From the NCBI GenBank assembly GCA_032690845.1, contig CM064417.1, positions 40,616,432 to 40,680,431 of the forward strand: 64,000 bases of DNA, given 5' to 3'. The translations under genes were made by a program, and so were the position numbers. Of the stretch, positions 21,461 to 32,659 are shown piece by piece (positions within the stretch are counted from its first letter, which is position 1; every line of letters starts with the position of its first letter). The DNA comes from Eleusine coracana subsp. coracana. Taxonomy: Eukaryota; Streptophyta; Magnoliopsida; Poales; Poaceae. Under the pieces are notes generated by a model. The model saw nothing but the letters and a program-made list of their open reading frames with translations. It was not told the DNA's origin and did no database searches.

Positions 21461-24030
21461 GAAAACTTACGGAGGCGAAGGAACAGGCCTCGCCGTCGGA
21501 GGCACCGTTGTTGTCACCGTCGGAGGCGCCGTTGGAGAAGCTATTGTCGCCGTCGGAGGCACCGTTGTCGCTGTTGTCAGACCCCCCGTTGTTGCCATTT
21601 ACGCTGATGCCGAGGATGCCTTCTTTGCTGATGTCGTCGCTGTTGCCGCTGAGGATGTCGCCGTCTTTGGAAGCTGCCGATGCGGCCGAACATGGATCCA
21701 CCGGAGGCCGTGGTGCGCCTAGCCCTAGCCTTGGTCATCGGCACCATGTCGTCGAGGAGCGGAGGAGGCGAGGAAGAGGAGCAGCGGAGGAGGTGAGGAA
21801 GAGAAAGAGGAGCGGGGAACGAGGAGGTCGAGAGAGCAGAGTGGAGAGTAAACTGACATGACTAGATATAGAGAGGAACCGGTCGCTTCCTCTTCAAACA
21901 TGCGGGGCTAGATACACACGCAGTCACTGACGCGACAGGCCCAAGAAAGATAGGGCCCGCACGTCAGTGAGCTTGCCTCAACAGGCATACCAACACGTGG
22001 GAGAGGCGGCGCGCTCGGTTGCCCCTTCGTCTTGCACGGCGCGCATCAAGACTTGCCCTCGCCCACTGACATGTGGCCCCATTTTCTTTCAGGCCCAGGC
22101 GGCTCTGCAGGTGTGGCTGAGGAGGTCCCTTCGCCTTCCACTACACGCATCAAAACTTGACCACGCCCACTGATGTGTGGACCCAGGGCGACTCTGTGAT
22201 TTCACACTTGGATAGCGGGACCACCTGGACAAAGTAGTCAAAAAAAAAAAGAATGGCTGTAAAGCCAAGCCCCTGAATTGAAGGAAGGCTCTACTACCAT
22301 AGGCCATTACTAGCTCAGGCTTTTGCCCAGCTTTTACTGGCCCAACGGGCCAGCGCTGGATCAAAGCCAGAGGGTTCATAAGCCGCAGGGGCTCGAGAAG
22401 TCGTCCAAAATCAAGCGGCCCACAACCACCGAACAGGAAGCAGATGTAGAAGTATTAGTGAGTTTGGAACATCGAGTGTCAACGAGACTTTTAAGTTGGG
22501 CAAAGCTGCCATTGGCGGCTGATATGGTACTAAACTTGGTGAGTCGCACGCCAGCGTTGGCTCCCAAGCTTCTTGGGCCAAAAAAGGGATATTTGACCCA
22601 CCACAAAATATGACCACGTGGCCCACAACAAAATATGACCAGTGTGACTTGTTTCACTTCAATGGTGGTGAACAAACCCTAGCCCCTAATCCTAGCCGCT
22701 CCTCGAAGTCTTGCACGACCGCGGTGGCGGTGCCTCGGCGGGTTCCTATCTCGGTCATCGACCGCAACCCCGAGCCTGCCCCTATGTACTACCGAAGCGG
22801 TGGCACCTCGGTGGATCCCCGTCTCTGTGTCCGTGGCCGACCCCGAACCCGTCCCCATCTTCATCGCCGACCATGACCCCGTCCCGATCTTCGACCGCGG
22901 CAGCGGCGCCTCGGCGGGTCCCCGTCTGTGTCTTCGTGGCCGACCCTGAGCCCATCCCCATCTTCATCACCGACCGCGACCCTGCCCCTGTCTCCGACCG
23001 TAGCTGCGGTGCCTCGGCGGGTCCCAGTCTTCGTTGCTGATCCCGAGCCCGTCCCCATCTCCATCGCTGACTGCGACCCTGAGCCCGTCCTTGTCTTCGA
23101 TGCCCTCGTGTGGTCGGATTGCTCCTGAGTGTGCTCTCAGCGGTGCTCGGCTTCACGCACAGGTGCCTCGCGTCACGGTGTGTCACCCTTCGCCTCCTCT
23201 GCAAATATCAAAGTTTGATTTAGTTTCATTCATATTTTGTGTAGGTGAGCAAAATTAGATGAGTAGGGCTTGGGCTCAAATGTAGAGTTGAAGAATTGAC
23301 TTGGATTTGGAGCGAATGAGTACGGCATCTAAACCTGTTTTGTGCTCCTGGCTTAGTTGTTTCAGAAGTAGGTTGATTATGCCCAATGGCCAATCCATGT
23401 CCAGCAGCTAAGCAACAGAGAGTTCAAATTGTAATCTTTTGTTGAAATGGTATCCTCCTAATTGTTGAGTAAGGCATCCCCTAATTGAATTTGTTTCCAA
23501 TGTTAGAAAATGGTCTTGTAATTTGACATATGATGATAATCTTTTGACATATGTTGATAATTGTTTTCTGCCCTCCCCCCCCCCCCCCCCCCCTTTAATT
23601 TCTTGTCCAGTTTTGCCACTGATTTATATCATGTCCTAAATAATTTGCTGCTTAATATGGTTGAGTGGTGATAGTTTCAACTATTTTACAGAATCTGATC
23701 ACTAGTTGACTAGAATTTGAACCTATTGAAGTGAGCTAGTTCAGTAGGTTCACTAGTTGAACCTATTGTGTGTGTTTCTGAATGCACTGGTTCCTTTGTA
23801 AAATTAATGTTGAAGTTCAATGGTTCCTTTGCAAATACCAGTTTGATTTAGTTCCAACTATTTTACACATTTTGTTGGCATGATCATAGTTTCTAGTACA
23901 GTAGGAATGATATTCTTGCATCATTTGATTGATTATTTGCAAATGAATGTCTGTTCAATTCCACCAGTTTTAGCAATAGCTTTTGCCTATTGATGTAGCT
24001 CATCTCTTAGGACTGGTATGCTTGTGATAT
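21460..24030. other. CACTA internal non-coding DNA
   Basis: This has a GC-rich stretch (21460-21860, coding a Gly/Ser/Asp-rich low-complexity open frame that could belong to a 5' exon of the antisense GRF gene). It is followed by the minisatellite at 22700-23110, a poly-C run at about 23574-23593, and AT-rich sequence leading to the TNPA-type gene. No confident gene is seen. Confidence 0.5.
22700..23110. repeat. GC-rich minisatellite, period about 103 bp
   Basis: The phrase gcctcggcgggt recurs at about 22732, 22908 and 23011, with a variant at 22803. Between copies lies a conserved ccccgagcccgtccccatct phrase. The last two spacings are close to 103 bp and the first is shorter. Overlapping open frames on both strands arise from the repeat. 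Confidence 0.75.
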
Positions 24031-24034
24031 TTAA

Positions 24035-24104
24035 GTGAGTGTAGTTAAATGGAAAAACATCTCCTTAACAATGAGAAGATACGGGTTCGACTCCTGCCAC
24101 TCAC
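24035..24104 (+). pseudogene. tRNA-like relic resembling plastid tRNA-Gly (GCC)
   Basis: Seventy bases can be folded as a tRNA. The 5' gtgagtg pairs perfectly with the 3' cactcac. A T-arm gggttcgactcc and an anticodon arm tctcc-ttaacaa-tgaga are present. The order of phrases (tagttaaatggaaaaa, atctcctt, gagaagatacgggttcga) follows plastid trnG-GCC as I remember it, with the anticodon changed. It is therefore probably an old plastid-derived insertion or a tRNA-derived fragment. No CCA is encoded and the anticodon stem has a mismatch, so function is unlikely. Confidence 0.5.
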
Positions 24105-24266
24105 ATTATTTCAATACCCTCTTATTACTGTTATTAGAGTTATGTAATTTGCCAAGATTATAGAGAAATAGATGTCCGCTGAATTACATAATTTGCAAAG
24201 ATCACGGGTAAAACATCTTGTAATTTGTTATCTGTGCAGAATTTTTTCTCTCTTCTTGTTTTGTAG

Positions 24267-25948
24267 ATGTCTGCTGAGGAAGAAAGGAGCTCGGAGGACT
24301 CGGACTATGAGGAGGAAGAGGCTCAATCTACCCCTGCTGAAGATGAGTCTCCTAATGGGACCTCTGATCCACAACAAGAGAGCAAAAGCAGAAATATGAG
24401 GGTTGAGGCTCATTGGCCAAGTGACATGATTTTTGTCACTGAAATTGGTGAAGATGGTATGCCCATTCCTCGGAAGGAAAAGCTAAGGCTAAGGCTGCTG
24501 GCTGGGCTCACTGCTCGACAGAAGGTTTTTCTACTTCATCGAAGATTTGAAGACTTGGGGAAAAATGTAAGAGACTTTGTTTGATGACAACATCATGCCT
24601 TACCTCCACTACAATGACGCAATGAAGGAAAAAGGTATGAAGAGGGCAGTGAAAGCAATTGCCAAGTGCTGGAGGAGCTACAAAAGCACTCTTGTTAGTG
24701 ATTTCATGTTGAAAGAGAAATCCCCGTACGAAAGGTTCAAGCATTTCAAAATGGAAGATTATGAAGCATTTGTCAAGATGAAGAGAACAGATGAATTTCT
24801 CAGTGCAAGAAATAAGTTCAAGGAGCTACATGCAAGGAACAAACATAACCATCATTTGGGAAGTGGGTATGCCGGCAAGCTACAGGTTTGGACAGATGAA
24901 GATCGAAGGCTAGCAGAGGAGGGTCGACCAAACCATGGCAGCAGTTCCCCAATATACGAATCTAGAATTGGTTGAGGGCAAGAGGTAAGCTCACTGACTT
25001 GGGTGAGATCGGTTTCAACAGCGATGCAACTCAGGAAGTCGCCGAAAGAATTACACAACTTAGTGATGATGATTCTTCAATCAATGGGCACGATGCACTC
25101 ACCAAGGCTTTGAAAAATGTTGAGCACCTAGGTCAGTTGTTCATGTTGCATATTTTTCTTCTTCAATCAGTTGTAATGTTTGATTCATGATAAATGAAAG
25201 CCACAACAAAAACTGATGTGTATATGTATTCTTGTACTTTGCAGGTCGCGTGCGAGGAATATCAAGTTTTGTTGGCTAGAGGTTAGGATGGCCGGGATAC
25301 AACAAGAGGAGGAAGATAAGCAAAGAGGAAATTAATCAATTGTTAGAATATATTCGTCAAAAGGTGACACAAGATATCGTTGCAAACATCCCCAACATCC
25401 TTGATGCCCAAGGTCTCAAAATTGTGCCTATCGACCACAGTCCAAACCAGCTAAGCCCAACGAATGCACGGAGGTCCAGCTATTCATCCATTGAAGGTGG
25501 TGCTCCAAGGATGGAGCATGATCTCTATGGAGATATGCTGGAGTTGGATGATGAGCTGCATCCAGAGGAGCATGTTGAGCAGCAGAATGATGGGAAACTG
25601 GCCAAGTAGCAAAATGTTGACAAGTAGGCCGAGCAGCAGCAGTTACATCAAGTAGTGCCAGATCTGGAGCCTGGTTCTATATCCCAACTCTGAGAGCCTA
25701 CACCATGTTCTCTTTTGGGTACTGTTGGAGGCTATCAGGTTGAGGTTGCTAGAGGAGAGGTTTGTCCAGACCGACGGATGTTGCACAATGTTGAGGTACA
25801 ATACGGCTATGTGGTGGTGCATGTCCAACATGTACATAGCAAACACCAAGACTTTGTACTTGAAGTCCCCCAAAACAACGAGGTGATAACACTACGTGAT
25901 GCCCTTTTACATTGGGTTTAGTGGAGGAAGGGTCTCATTGTGCTCAAC
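24267..25948 (+). pseudogene. CACTA TNPA-type/Ulp1 gene, N-terminal part
   Basis: The gene starts at ATG 24267, directly after a TTTTGTAG acceptor. An acidic Ser/Glu-rich head is followed by a plant transposase (Ptta/En/Spm, Transposase_24-like) region at about 24577-24975 (KRAVKAIAKCWRSYKSTL, then HHLGSGYAGKLQVW). The GRVRGISSFVG block is at about 25245, and a DUF8039-like region at 25709-25920 (DRRMLHNVEVQYGYVVVHV). There is a frame change near 24580 and stops near 24975, 25278 and 25608. The coding sequence is cut after LIVLN by the LTR insertion at 25949 and resumes at 30906. In intact relatives this protein ends in a Ulp1 protease, which is found here at 48324-49447. Confidence 0.8.
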
Positions 25949-28900
25949 TGTGACATCCCAAAGATTTAATAAATTAAAAATCAGGGTTAATTATTATTTT
26001 TTAAATTTTACCCTACTACAAAATTCTCCAAAATTAAAACCTCACCAATTTAAACTAGACTTAGAAATGAAAAGTTTTCAAATAAAAATGTGTGCTCAAG
26101 TGTATTTTACTCAACTCCTTGTTTGCTTTTAAGTTGAGACTTATTTTACTTATTTGAAATTTGACTTTTAAACTATATTCGAGCTCAAACCAAAAAGGAA
26201 AATCAGAGAAAATATAAAACCTATATTTTCCACCCCCCTCGGGCCGAAACTCTCCCCACTCCTCTCTGGCCCAGCCCACTCCCTCTCCTCCCTTCCCTCC
26301 TTCGCTTGGGTCGCGCCTGCCTCGTTTTCCCTCGGCCCACTCCACCCTGCAACCCAGCTAGGCCCGCACTCCTTTCTTCCTCCTTGAGCCATCAGAACGG
26401 AGCTGCTCGCCCCGACGCCACCATTAGTCATCGGCCCCGCCTGGACCCAGCCGCCATCACTCCTATCGACTCCGCGACGCCCCCAACTCCCTTCCCCATC
26501 GCGACGCACTCGGTGACGGTCCGTGCCGCCTTAACCCACGCCGTGACACCACCGCTTGGACCACGATAGCGACCTCACCCTGCCGCCTCGATGTACCTTT
26601 CCCTGGCCATCGCCTAGCCATTAAGCTCAAGGAAACGACACGTCACGTTGCCCCGCTGCCCCTGCCTACCCGAGCACGTCACTACCTTAACTCCTCCCTG
26701 CTCGAGCAATCGCCTCGCTCTCCTTGCCTCTATGCTACACAGGGCATCGCACGCCCTTGAGTCGTCGTCCTCCCTGCCTGCCGCGCCCGTGCATGCCACT
26801 GCTCCTCACCAGTGTACTCTGCGCCATCCTCAATGACTTCCCGACACGGTCGCCAACAACGCTGCCCTTGTCGTCTTTCTGCTGCCTGCCCGAGCGGTCG
26901 CCTCACGCTCCTGCTCCCGCCGTCGCGATGCCCTTCAAGGTCGTCACAAGGATGGGTCATCATCTGCCGGAGTAACGTGCAAGGCACCAGCTCGTGTTCC
27001 ACGAGCTCTCATCCCCTTCTCACTATCGCCAACTTCCACCATAACTGCGACCGGCTCGCTGCTTGACCCCGTTCAAGCCGTGTCATCGTCCATGTGAATC
27101 ACGCGCGCGCCGACGCGTTTAGCAAAACGCTTACCTTACTGTGTCGTGCTCGTAAAGTTTTCTCCCCTCACTGAGCCACCACTATTGCCATTAACGCCGC
27201 CGCACACTACCAGAAAACAGCCTTGCAGCGGCGGGTGAAAGTGTACTGTAGTGGCGGTCCAAGCAACCCGCCGTTACGGACCCACAGTTAAAAAAGGATA
27301 TTTATTGCAGCGGGTTATCTAGAAGACAAGCAAACCGCCGCTATGAATTTACAAGAAAAAAATAAAAAAATCCGCACCCAAGCCCGTTCGCTAGGCCTGC
27401 CCGCGCCATGGCCAGATCTAGCCGCCGTCCGGCCGGATCCGCACCGGTGAAGGGCGTCGGGGAAGTGGTCGCGTCGCCAAGAGAAGGGGGGAGGGGCGTT
27501 GCAGCTGCCCACGTCGGCGCGCGTGGCCCGCCTCCACGCCTCAGTGCTCGGCCCGCTGGGGTCACCGCCTCGTGCGGGCCTCCTCCTCGCCGCGCTCAGG
27601 CCGCTCGCGTGGGCCTCCTCCTCGCCACGCTCGGGCTGCTAGCACGGGCCTCCTCCTCGCCGCGCTCGGGCCGCCCCGCTCGGCCGCTCGCGCCGCCACG
27701 CTCGGCCACGCTCGCGCTGCCTCTGCATCGCGCACGGGCCTCCTCCTCGTCACGCGCGGGCCGCCTCTGCACCGCCACGTGGGCCTCCTCTTCATTGGCA
27801 TGCGTGGGCTATGTCCTCGTCGGGCGGGACTGCATCTCGATGAGAGAGAGAGCTCGAGAGAGAGAGAGAGTGGAGAGAGAGACGGGCTGCCACAGAGATA
27901 GAGTTGAGAGAGATAAAGTAAAGGAGAGAGGACACGGCAATTAAAGAAGAAGAAATACAATCCCTGTGCAACGTTCCGATTGGTTGAAACAGAGGGGCAT
28001 GGATCGATGACGGTTCAATTTATTGTCCGTCGCTAAAAACTAATTTTTAGCGACAGCTGATATTTCAGTTCGCCGCTAAAACTTGAACCTATTTTTAGCG
28101 GCGGTTGACTTCTTTGACCGCTGCTAAAAATTGATTTTTTGACAGCGGTTGGTTTATTGAACTGCCGTTTGTAGCGACGGTTTGTGTTAAAATCGCTGCC
28201 ACGACGTTTTTCACCACGCCGCTATAGACCCGTTTTATGATAGTGGCAGTTGAGCTGGCACCGCCGAGCATCCATAGGCGCCCTGACTCCTACCCCTCTC
28301 TGCTCCCCTTCCTCTGGCCATAAAAGCGTGCCGAAACCCTCTACAAACAGCACCTAACCCTCGCCCTTCACCCTCAACCACCAACGGACCCTACAAACCC
28401 GATTCGACCCCATCACCGAGCTTACTTCGCCCACAACACCGTGAACTCGCCCTGGCGGTCCTCAGCCCTCGCACTCACCCCAACGATTGCGACGCCTCGC
28501 CCACGTTTCCGCTGTACCCTCCGCGCGGAGTTTCCCCCACCGGAGCACCCGAAAGCTGGCTCCGGCGAGCGCTGGCAATGGTGCCGCCACCCCTGCCAGC
28601 ACTGGCCGCCGTACACCACCGGCGCCGCACCCTGGCTATCCATCCAATAGTCGACGGCTGAGATTAGATTGAAGGTAACCCTTCGTTATTTTAAATTTGC
28701 GCCGCTTATCTCGCAATCATGGGCCCAGAATGTCCTGGTCCACGGCGAACCCCTGAACCCCACCGTAGCCGGTCCAAAGCTCCCGTGAACTTAGTTCATA
28801 ACATTTCCAATATAAAACTAATTCCAGAAATTCCATAAAATACCAGAATCCTATCATTTCGCACCTAGCCCCCTGACTTTCTGCTTAATTATATCTTAGT

Positions 28901-30900
28901 CAAGAAATTTTACAGAAAAGACCCTCAACTTTTCTATAATTTCATTTCAGCCCCAACATTTTACAAAAAGTCCCTGAAGTTTTTAGTAATTACAAAAAGG
29001 TCCCTAAAACTTTCTCAAATTATAGAAAAGCCCCTAGGACCTATGAAAAGTCGTATCTTTTAAACCGTAGCTCTGTTTTGAGCGATTCTTACGCTCACAG
29101 ATTTGTCTCAGTGAATAGTACCTAGTGGTATGACCCATAACCTTTATCCAAGACCTCATAAGTCGTCCCTAACCCAAAACCTACCCTATTTTGTAGTAAG
29201 TTTTCTTTGCTCGATTTATTTGAAGTTTATTCGAATGTTGTTTATTTCTTGTTATTTTGTTTAATTTTTTGCAATAGTTTATTTATAAAATGTAGTTGTA
29301 TGTGTTAGGCTACATGAAACCCAAGGAGACACCAGAAGACCCGAAATCAATGCACAAGCCCGAAGCACAAGACGCAAGGAAAGACTCGAGAACCCGGAAC
29401 GCGAAGACTAGTCGAGAATGATAGCGTTTTAAGGAATGCTCTAGTTATTCCTTGATCATGATTAATCCTATGATTGCAAAACTGCACCCAACCTAGAGCC
29501 TACTTCAATATATGCATTATTCCTTGTGACTTTATTATTGCTTAGTTAAAGCCCACTTGTGTGAAAACTAGCATTCTTATCGCCTATATAAGATATGAAC
29601 ATTAGATCCTTGATTGGCCGCAATTGTTATCCCAGTGCCTTGATAACCCTAGGAAGTTATTATTAGCAATGCTAATAGTAACGTCATCCTTGCTAGTGCA
29701 CGCTTAGGACTTGTGATGATTATCACCATACTGTTACACTACCAAGTTTTGCAAAATGTGTGAAAATGTGTTTGGTGGTGTGTGTGCGAACGGGTGGGTG
29801 TTAAACCAACTGTGTTGAGGTGAAGTTGGGTGGGATGTACTTGGCCGTGGGCGAGACTCTTTAGTACTGGTGCAAAGTACTTGGTGATGGTGTCTTCGGT
29901 GTACGTCCACCTGTCATGGGCGAGTGCTCGCCCTGCTGCATAGGAACCGTTTAGCAAGACCTCAACTTGGTCATATTTTTAGTATGACCACAAAACCTGT
30001 GTGGGCAGGACTAACGCGGAACCTGGATAACACAGCAAGGAAGTGTTACCCGGTGAAGCTGGAGCGAACTCAAGGGTTGGTTGTGGTGAAAGTGGTGATA
30101 AGTCCAGTACTTGCCAAGCTTATATGACTGTGTGTCATAAGTGAAGTGATATGACTAAGTGTCATAGATGCGGAACCCCTGAGATCCGTGGTGGACTTGT
30201 GGGCATACCTGGGAGAAGTGGGAGCATTATGTGTCTCCGCACGCAAGAGCGCATAGCCTGTGGGTACAACATCCTAAGCTCTGCAGAGTTATCATTAAAT
30301 CATTCGGATGTCCATTGTCATTAGTCATGACACACCAAATCACTGGGCTCTTGATATTAGCGAATCCTTGATGTGTGAGTAGGTGTGGTAGACACTCGTG
30401 TTTTGATGAAAGACGTTGGCAAGGTGTGCCAGAGCCATTATGACTGTGTGTCAGAAGGTTCAACTAAAATATGGGAACTGTTGGGATTGATTGTAATCTC
30501 CCTCTGGTCCAACCAACTAAAAGTTATAAAACTGCTTCCCTCACTCGAAAAACCCTTTGATTCTATAGTGAGCCCCTGCATCTGCACTTTTTTGCAAAAC
30601 CCTGACCCTTACCCTACTCGACCACTCTCCCAAATGCATGAATATACCCCTTGCTATAAGTAGGGCTTGCGAAGTACCTTATGTACTCATCATTGCCTTA
30701 TTTTATTTAATCAGCAGAAGATGGAGAATCCATTAAAGTCAATGCGTAGATCACGTCCTATGCTCGAGTTTGCCTGTGGAGTTGTCGAAGCCTTGTTCAT
30801 GTTTTCCCTAGTTCGAATTAGCTTGATCAATCCCTTTTTCTTGTAATTTAGAACTTGTATGTGTGTATCGTCCCTACATGGACTTATTAAAGGTCATAAA
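25949..30900 (+). mobile_element. Probable solo LTR of a large gypsy element (Tekay/Del-like)
   Basis: It begins TGTGACATCCCAAAGATTTA, a start typical of grass chromovirus LTRs, inside the TNPA-type coding sequence. It ends near ggtcataaa at 30900, with TCAAC flanking both sides (25944-25948 and 30901-30905). The terminal CA is decayed. No gag or pol frame is seen. Taking out the mini-CACTA at 27205-28245 leaves about 3.9 kb, long but within the range of Tekay-type LTRs. A truncated element is an alternative. Confidence 0.6.
27205..28245. mobile_element. Non-autonomous mini-CACTA 1
   Basis: It begins CACTACCAGAAAAC and ends ttttatgatagtg, whose complement is CACTATCATAAAA. The 3-bp target duplication GCA flanks it (27202-27204 and 28246-28248). 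Subterminal agcggcgg/ccgccgctaaaa motifs alternate near both ends. The GC-rich middle (27400-27960) has long open frames on both strands, with ctcctcctcgc repeats and a (GA)n tract; these look like composition effects. Length is 1041 bp. Confidence 0.85.
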
Positions 30901-30905
30901 TCAAC

Positions 30906-31578
30906 TATGTATCATTTGTACATGTGTACCAACTACTGATCCAGGGATTGGTACGGTAATCACGGGTCACCCCTTGGTGGGGTGCCATATCAACCCTGCC
31001 CCAATGGACATCACTGCAACCCCTAGTCCTACCAAACCTCCAAGACCTATGAAGAAGACAATTCAACCTTTAGCACCTCAGAAGGATGAACAATCCTTGG
31101 AAGTGCCTAAGAAAGATATGAAAACAAAGAGCAGTGGCGAGCAAGGCCCCTTAAAGAGCACCAATCTGAGCAAGGTCTAGGGTCCCTTGAAGAAGAACAC
31201 TAGTAACCAATGCCCCTTGAAGAGCACTGATCTGAGCAAGGTCTAGGGTACTTTGAAGAGCACAAGTGAGAAAGCCACCTTGAAGAGCACTGATCTGGGC
31301 AAGGTCAAGGCGGCTACTACAAAATCTACCACTGGGGTTATGAATGTTGATTCCAAAAAAAAAACACTCTGGAGTCATCAATTTGGACAAAACCCACAAC
31401 AGTTTCAAGCTTGGGATGCCACTAATAATGAGCCAAGACTACTTAAACAGGGCTGGGCCTCTCACCAACAAACTTCATGCCGCATATTTGCAAGGCTATA
31501 AAAACAAGAAGAGGGACTTCCTCGTGCACATCAAGTCTCAACACTTTCTCAAAAAGGAAGATGACAGATTCATTGTTG
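30906..31578 (+). pseudogene. CACTA TNPA-type/Ulp1 gene, middle part
   Basis: Coding resemblance resumes after the LTR insertion with a Pro/Thr/Lys-rich linker. It contains three copies of PLKSTDLSKV-like repeats (period about 65 bp, at about 31148, 31213 and 31278), two of which end in a TAG. A conserved block follows at 31344-31578 (GMPLIMSQDYLNRAGPLTNK, then HAAYLQGYKNKKRDFLVHI). It is cut within RFIVDY by the gypsy insertion at 31584. Confidence 0.7.
31144..31315. repeat. 65-bp repeat in the linker of the TNPA-type gene
   Basis: The phrase cttgaagagcactgatctga followed by gcaaggtc recurs three times about 65 bp apart. In-frame it encodes LKST(D/N)L(S/G)KV. Confidence 0.75.
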
Positions 31579-31583
31579 ACTAT

Positions 31584-32659
31584 TGTTGGTTGTAATTACG
31601 CACCCACTTATATACCGCAAGAGGATGGTGTACAGTTGTAGCTCTTTTTCCGTCAGAGTATTCCAAGGTTATCGAATCCACAGGGAACGAGCGGAACTAA
31701 TACTATTAAAGGGTTACTAACAAATTGCAATGGTTTGGTTAATGTGAATGATGACAGTGAGAAAGTGGAACGTGAATGTTATTGAAGAGGTAATACGATG
31801 ATGAAGGATTCTCTCCTTAGGATTGGTTCAATAGCATGCAACCTTATTCTTATCAACACGAGTGATGACTCCAATATTCTACAAGACATGGTGGTTTCGT
31901 TCACCCCGGATGTCACTACAGAGGCTATTAGCTCCCCACTGGTTTCTTGCACTATGTAATGGGCAAAAGTGTATTGGCCGATACACTAATGAAAGGGATA
32001 GATAGATGTGCAATAAAGTTCATCACATAGAATAAATTCATCGAGAGAGTATCAACAAGTATGAGAGTTACATGACCAGATCCCCGCACCAGAGAAGAGA
32101 ATATGAGACTACTCACTCATCCTTCCGCTAGACATAGCAGAGGGGTGAGAAGTATCGCTGGAACACGCACGAGCCGATCGACGCAAGCGTTTCTGGTGGA
32201 TCTCATCGGTGTTGACCAACCTTTACCGCCAATATCCTGGAACCCCAGTTCTAATAACTGATTCTTGCGATTGTCGTCCCTCCTTCTCTCCTTGGCTCTT
32301 GATAATTATCTTCCTTTTATACCCGACAGGATTAGGTCAACTTCCACCGACTCTAACTCATACTGGGCTGGGCCTTCGTCTTTCCTGGACCGGATCGTGT
32401 TTTCGTCATCTTCTCCTGCTGCGCCTATAGGCACAGGCCCGTGCCGATCGGCGCAGCTCCGCATCTGGTCCATCTTCGTTACTCTTTAGTTCTTTATCCA
32501 TAATTACCGTGTTTTATACCTGTTTCTTGTGATTACATCCAAAACAGAACAACTACAGATATATGCAAATATGGGGTTAATTGTTAGTCCAAACCACCAA
32601 ATTAAGACGCAAGACATCCCTTTTTGGTAGATAAAATGGGCGTCTAGAAACCACCAACA
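31584..32659 (-). repeat. 3' LTR of the gypsy element
   Basis: This is 1076 bp. It contains one palindrome pair (centres about 32427 and 32447) and a single gccgatcgacg-type motif near 32166. The adjoining purine-rich tract on the minus strand (gagtgtggggaac, plus 32660-32672) is the likely polypurine tract. Confidence 0.92.

Noticed and set aside
22711..23204. Protein-coding gene with DPEP/VPI repeats
   Set aside because: Frames open on both strands follow from the approximately 103-bp minisatellite, and the frame shifts from unit to unit.
27408..27960. Long open frames on both strands in GC-rich DNA, resembling Ala/Arg/Ser-rich proteins
   Set aside because: They lie inside mini-CACTA 1, come from ctcctcctcgc repeats and base composition, and show no domain or splice structure.
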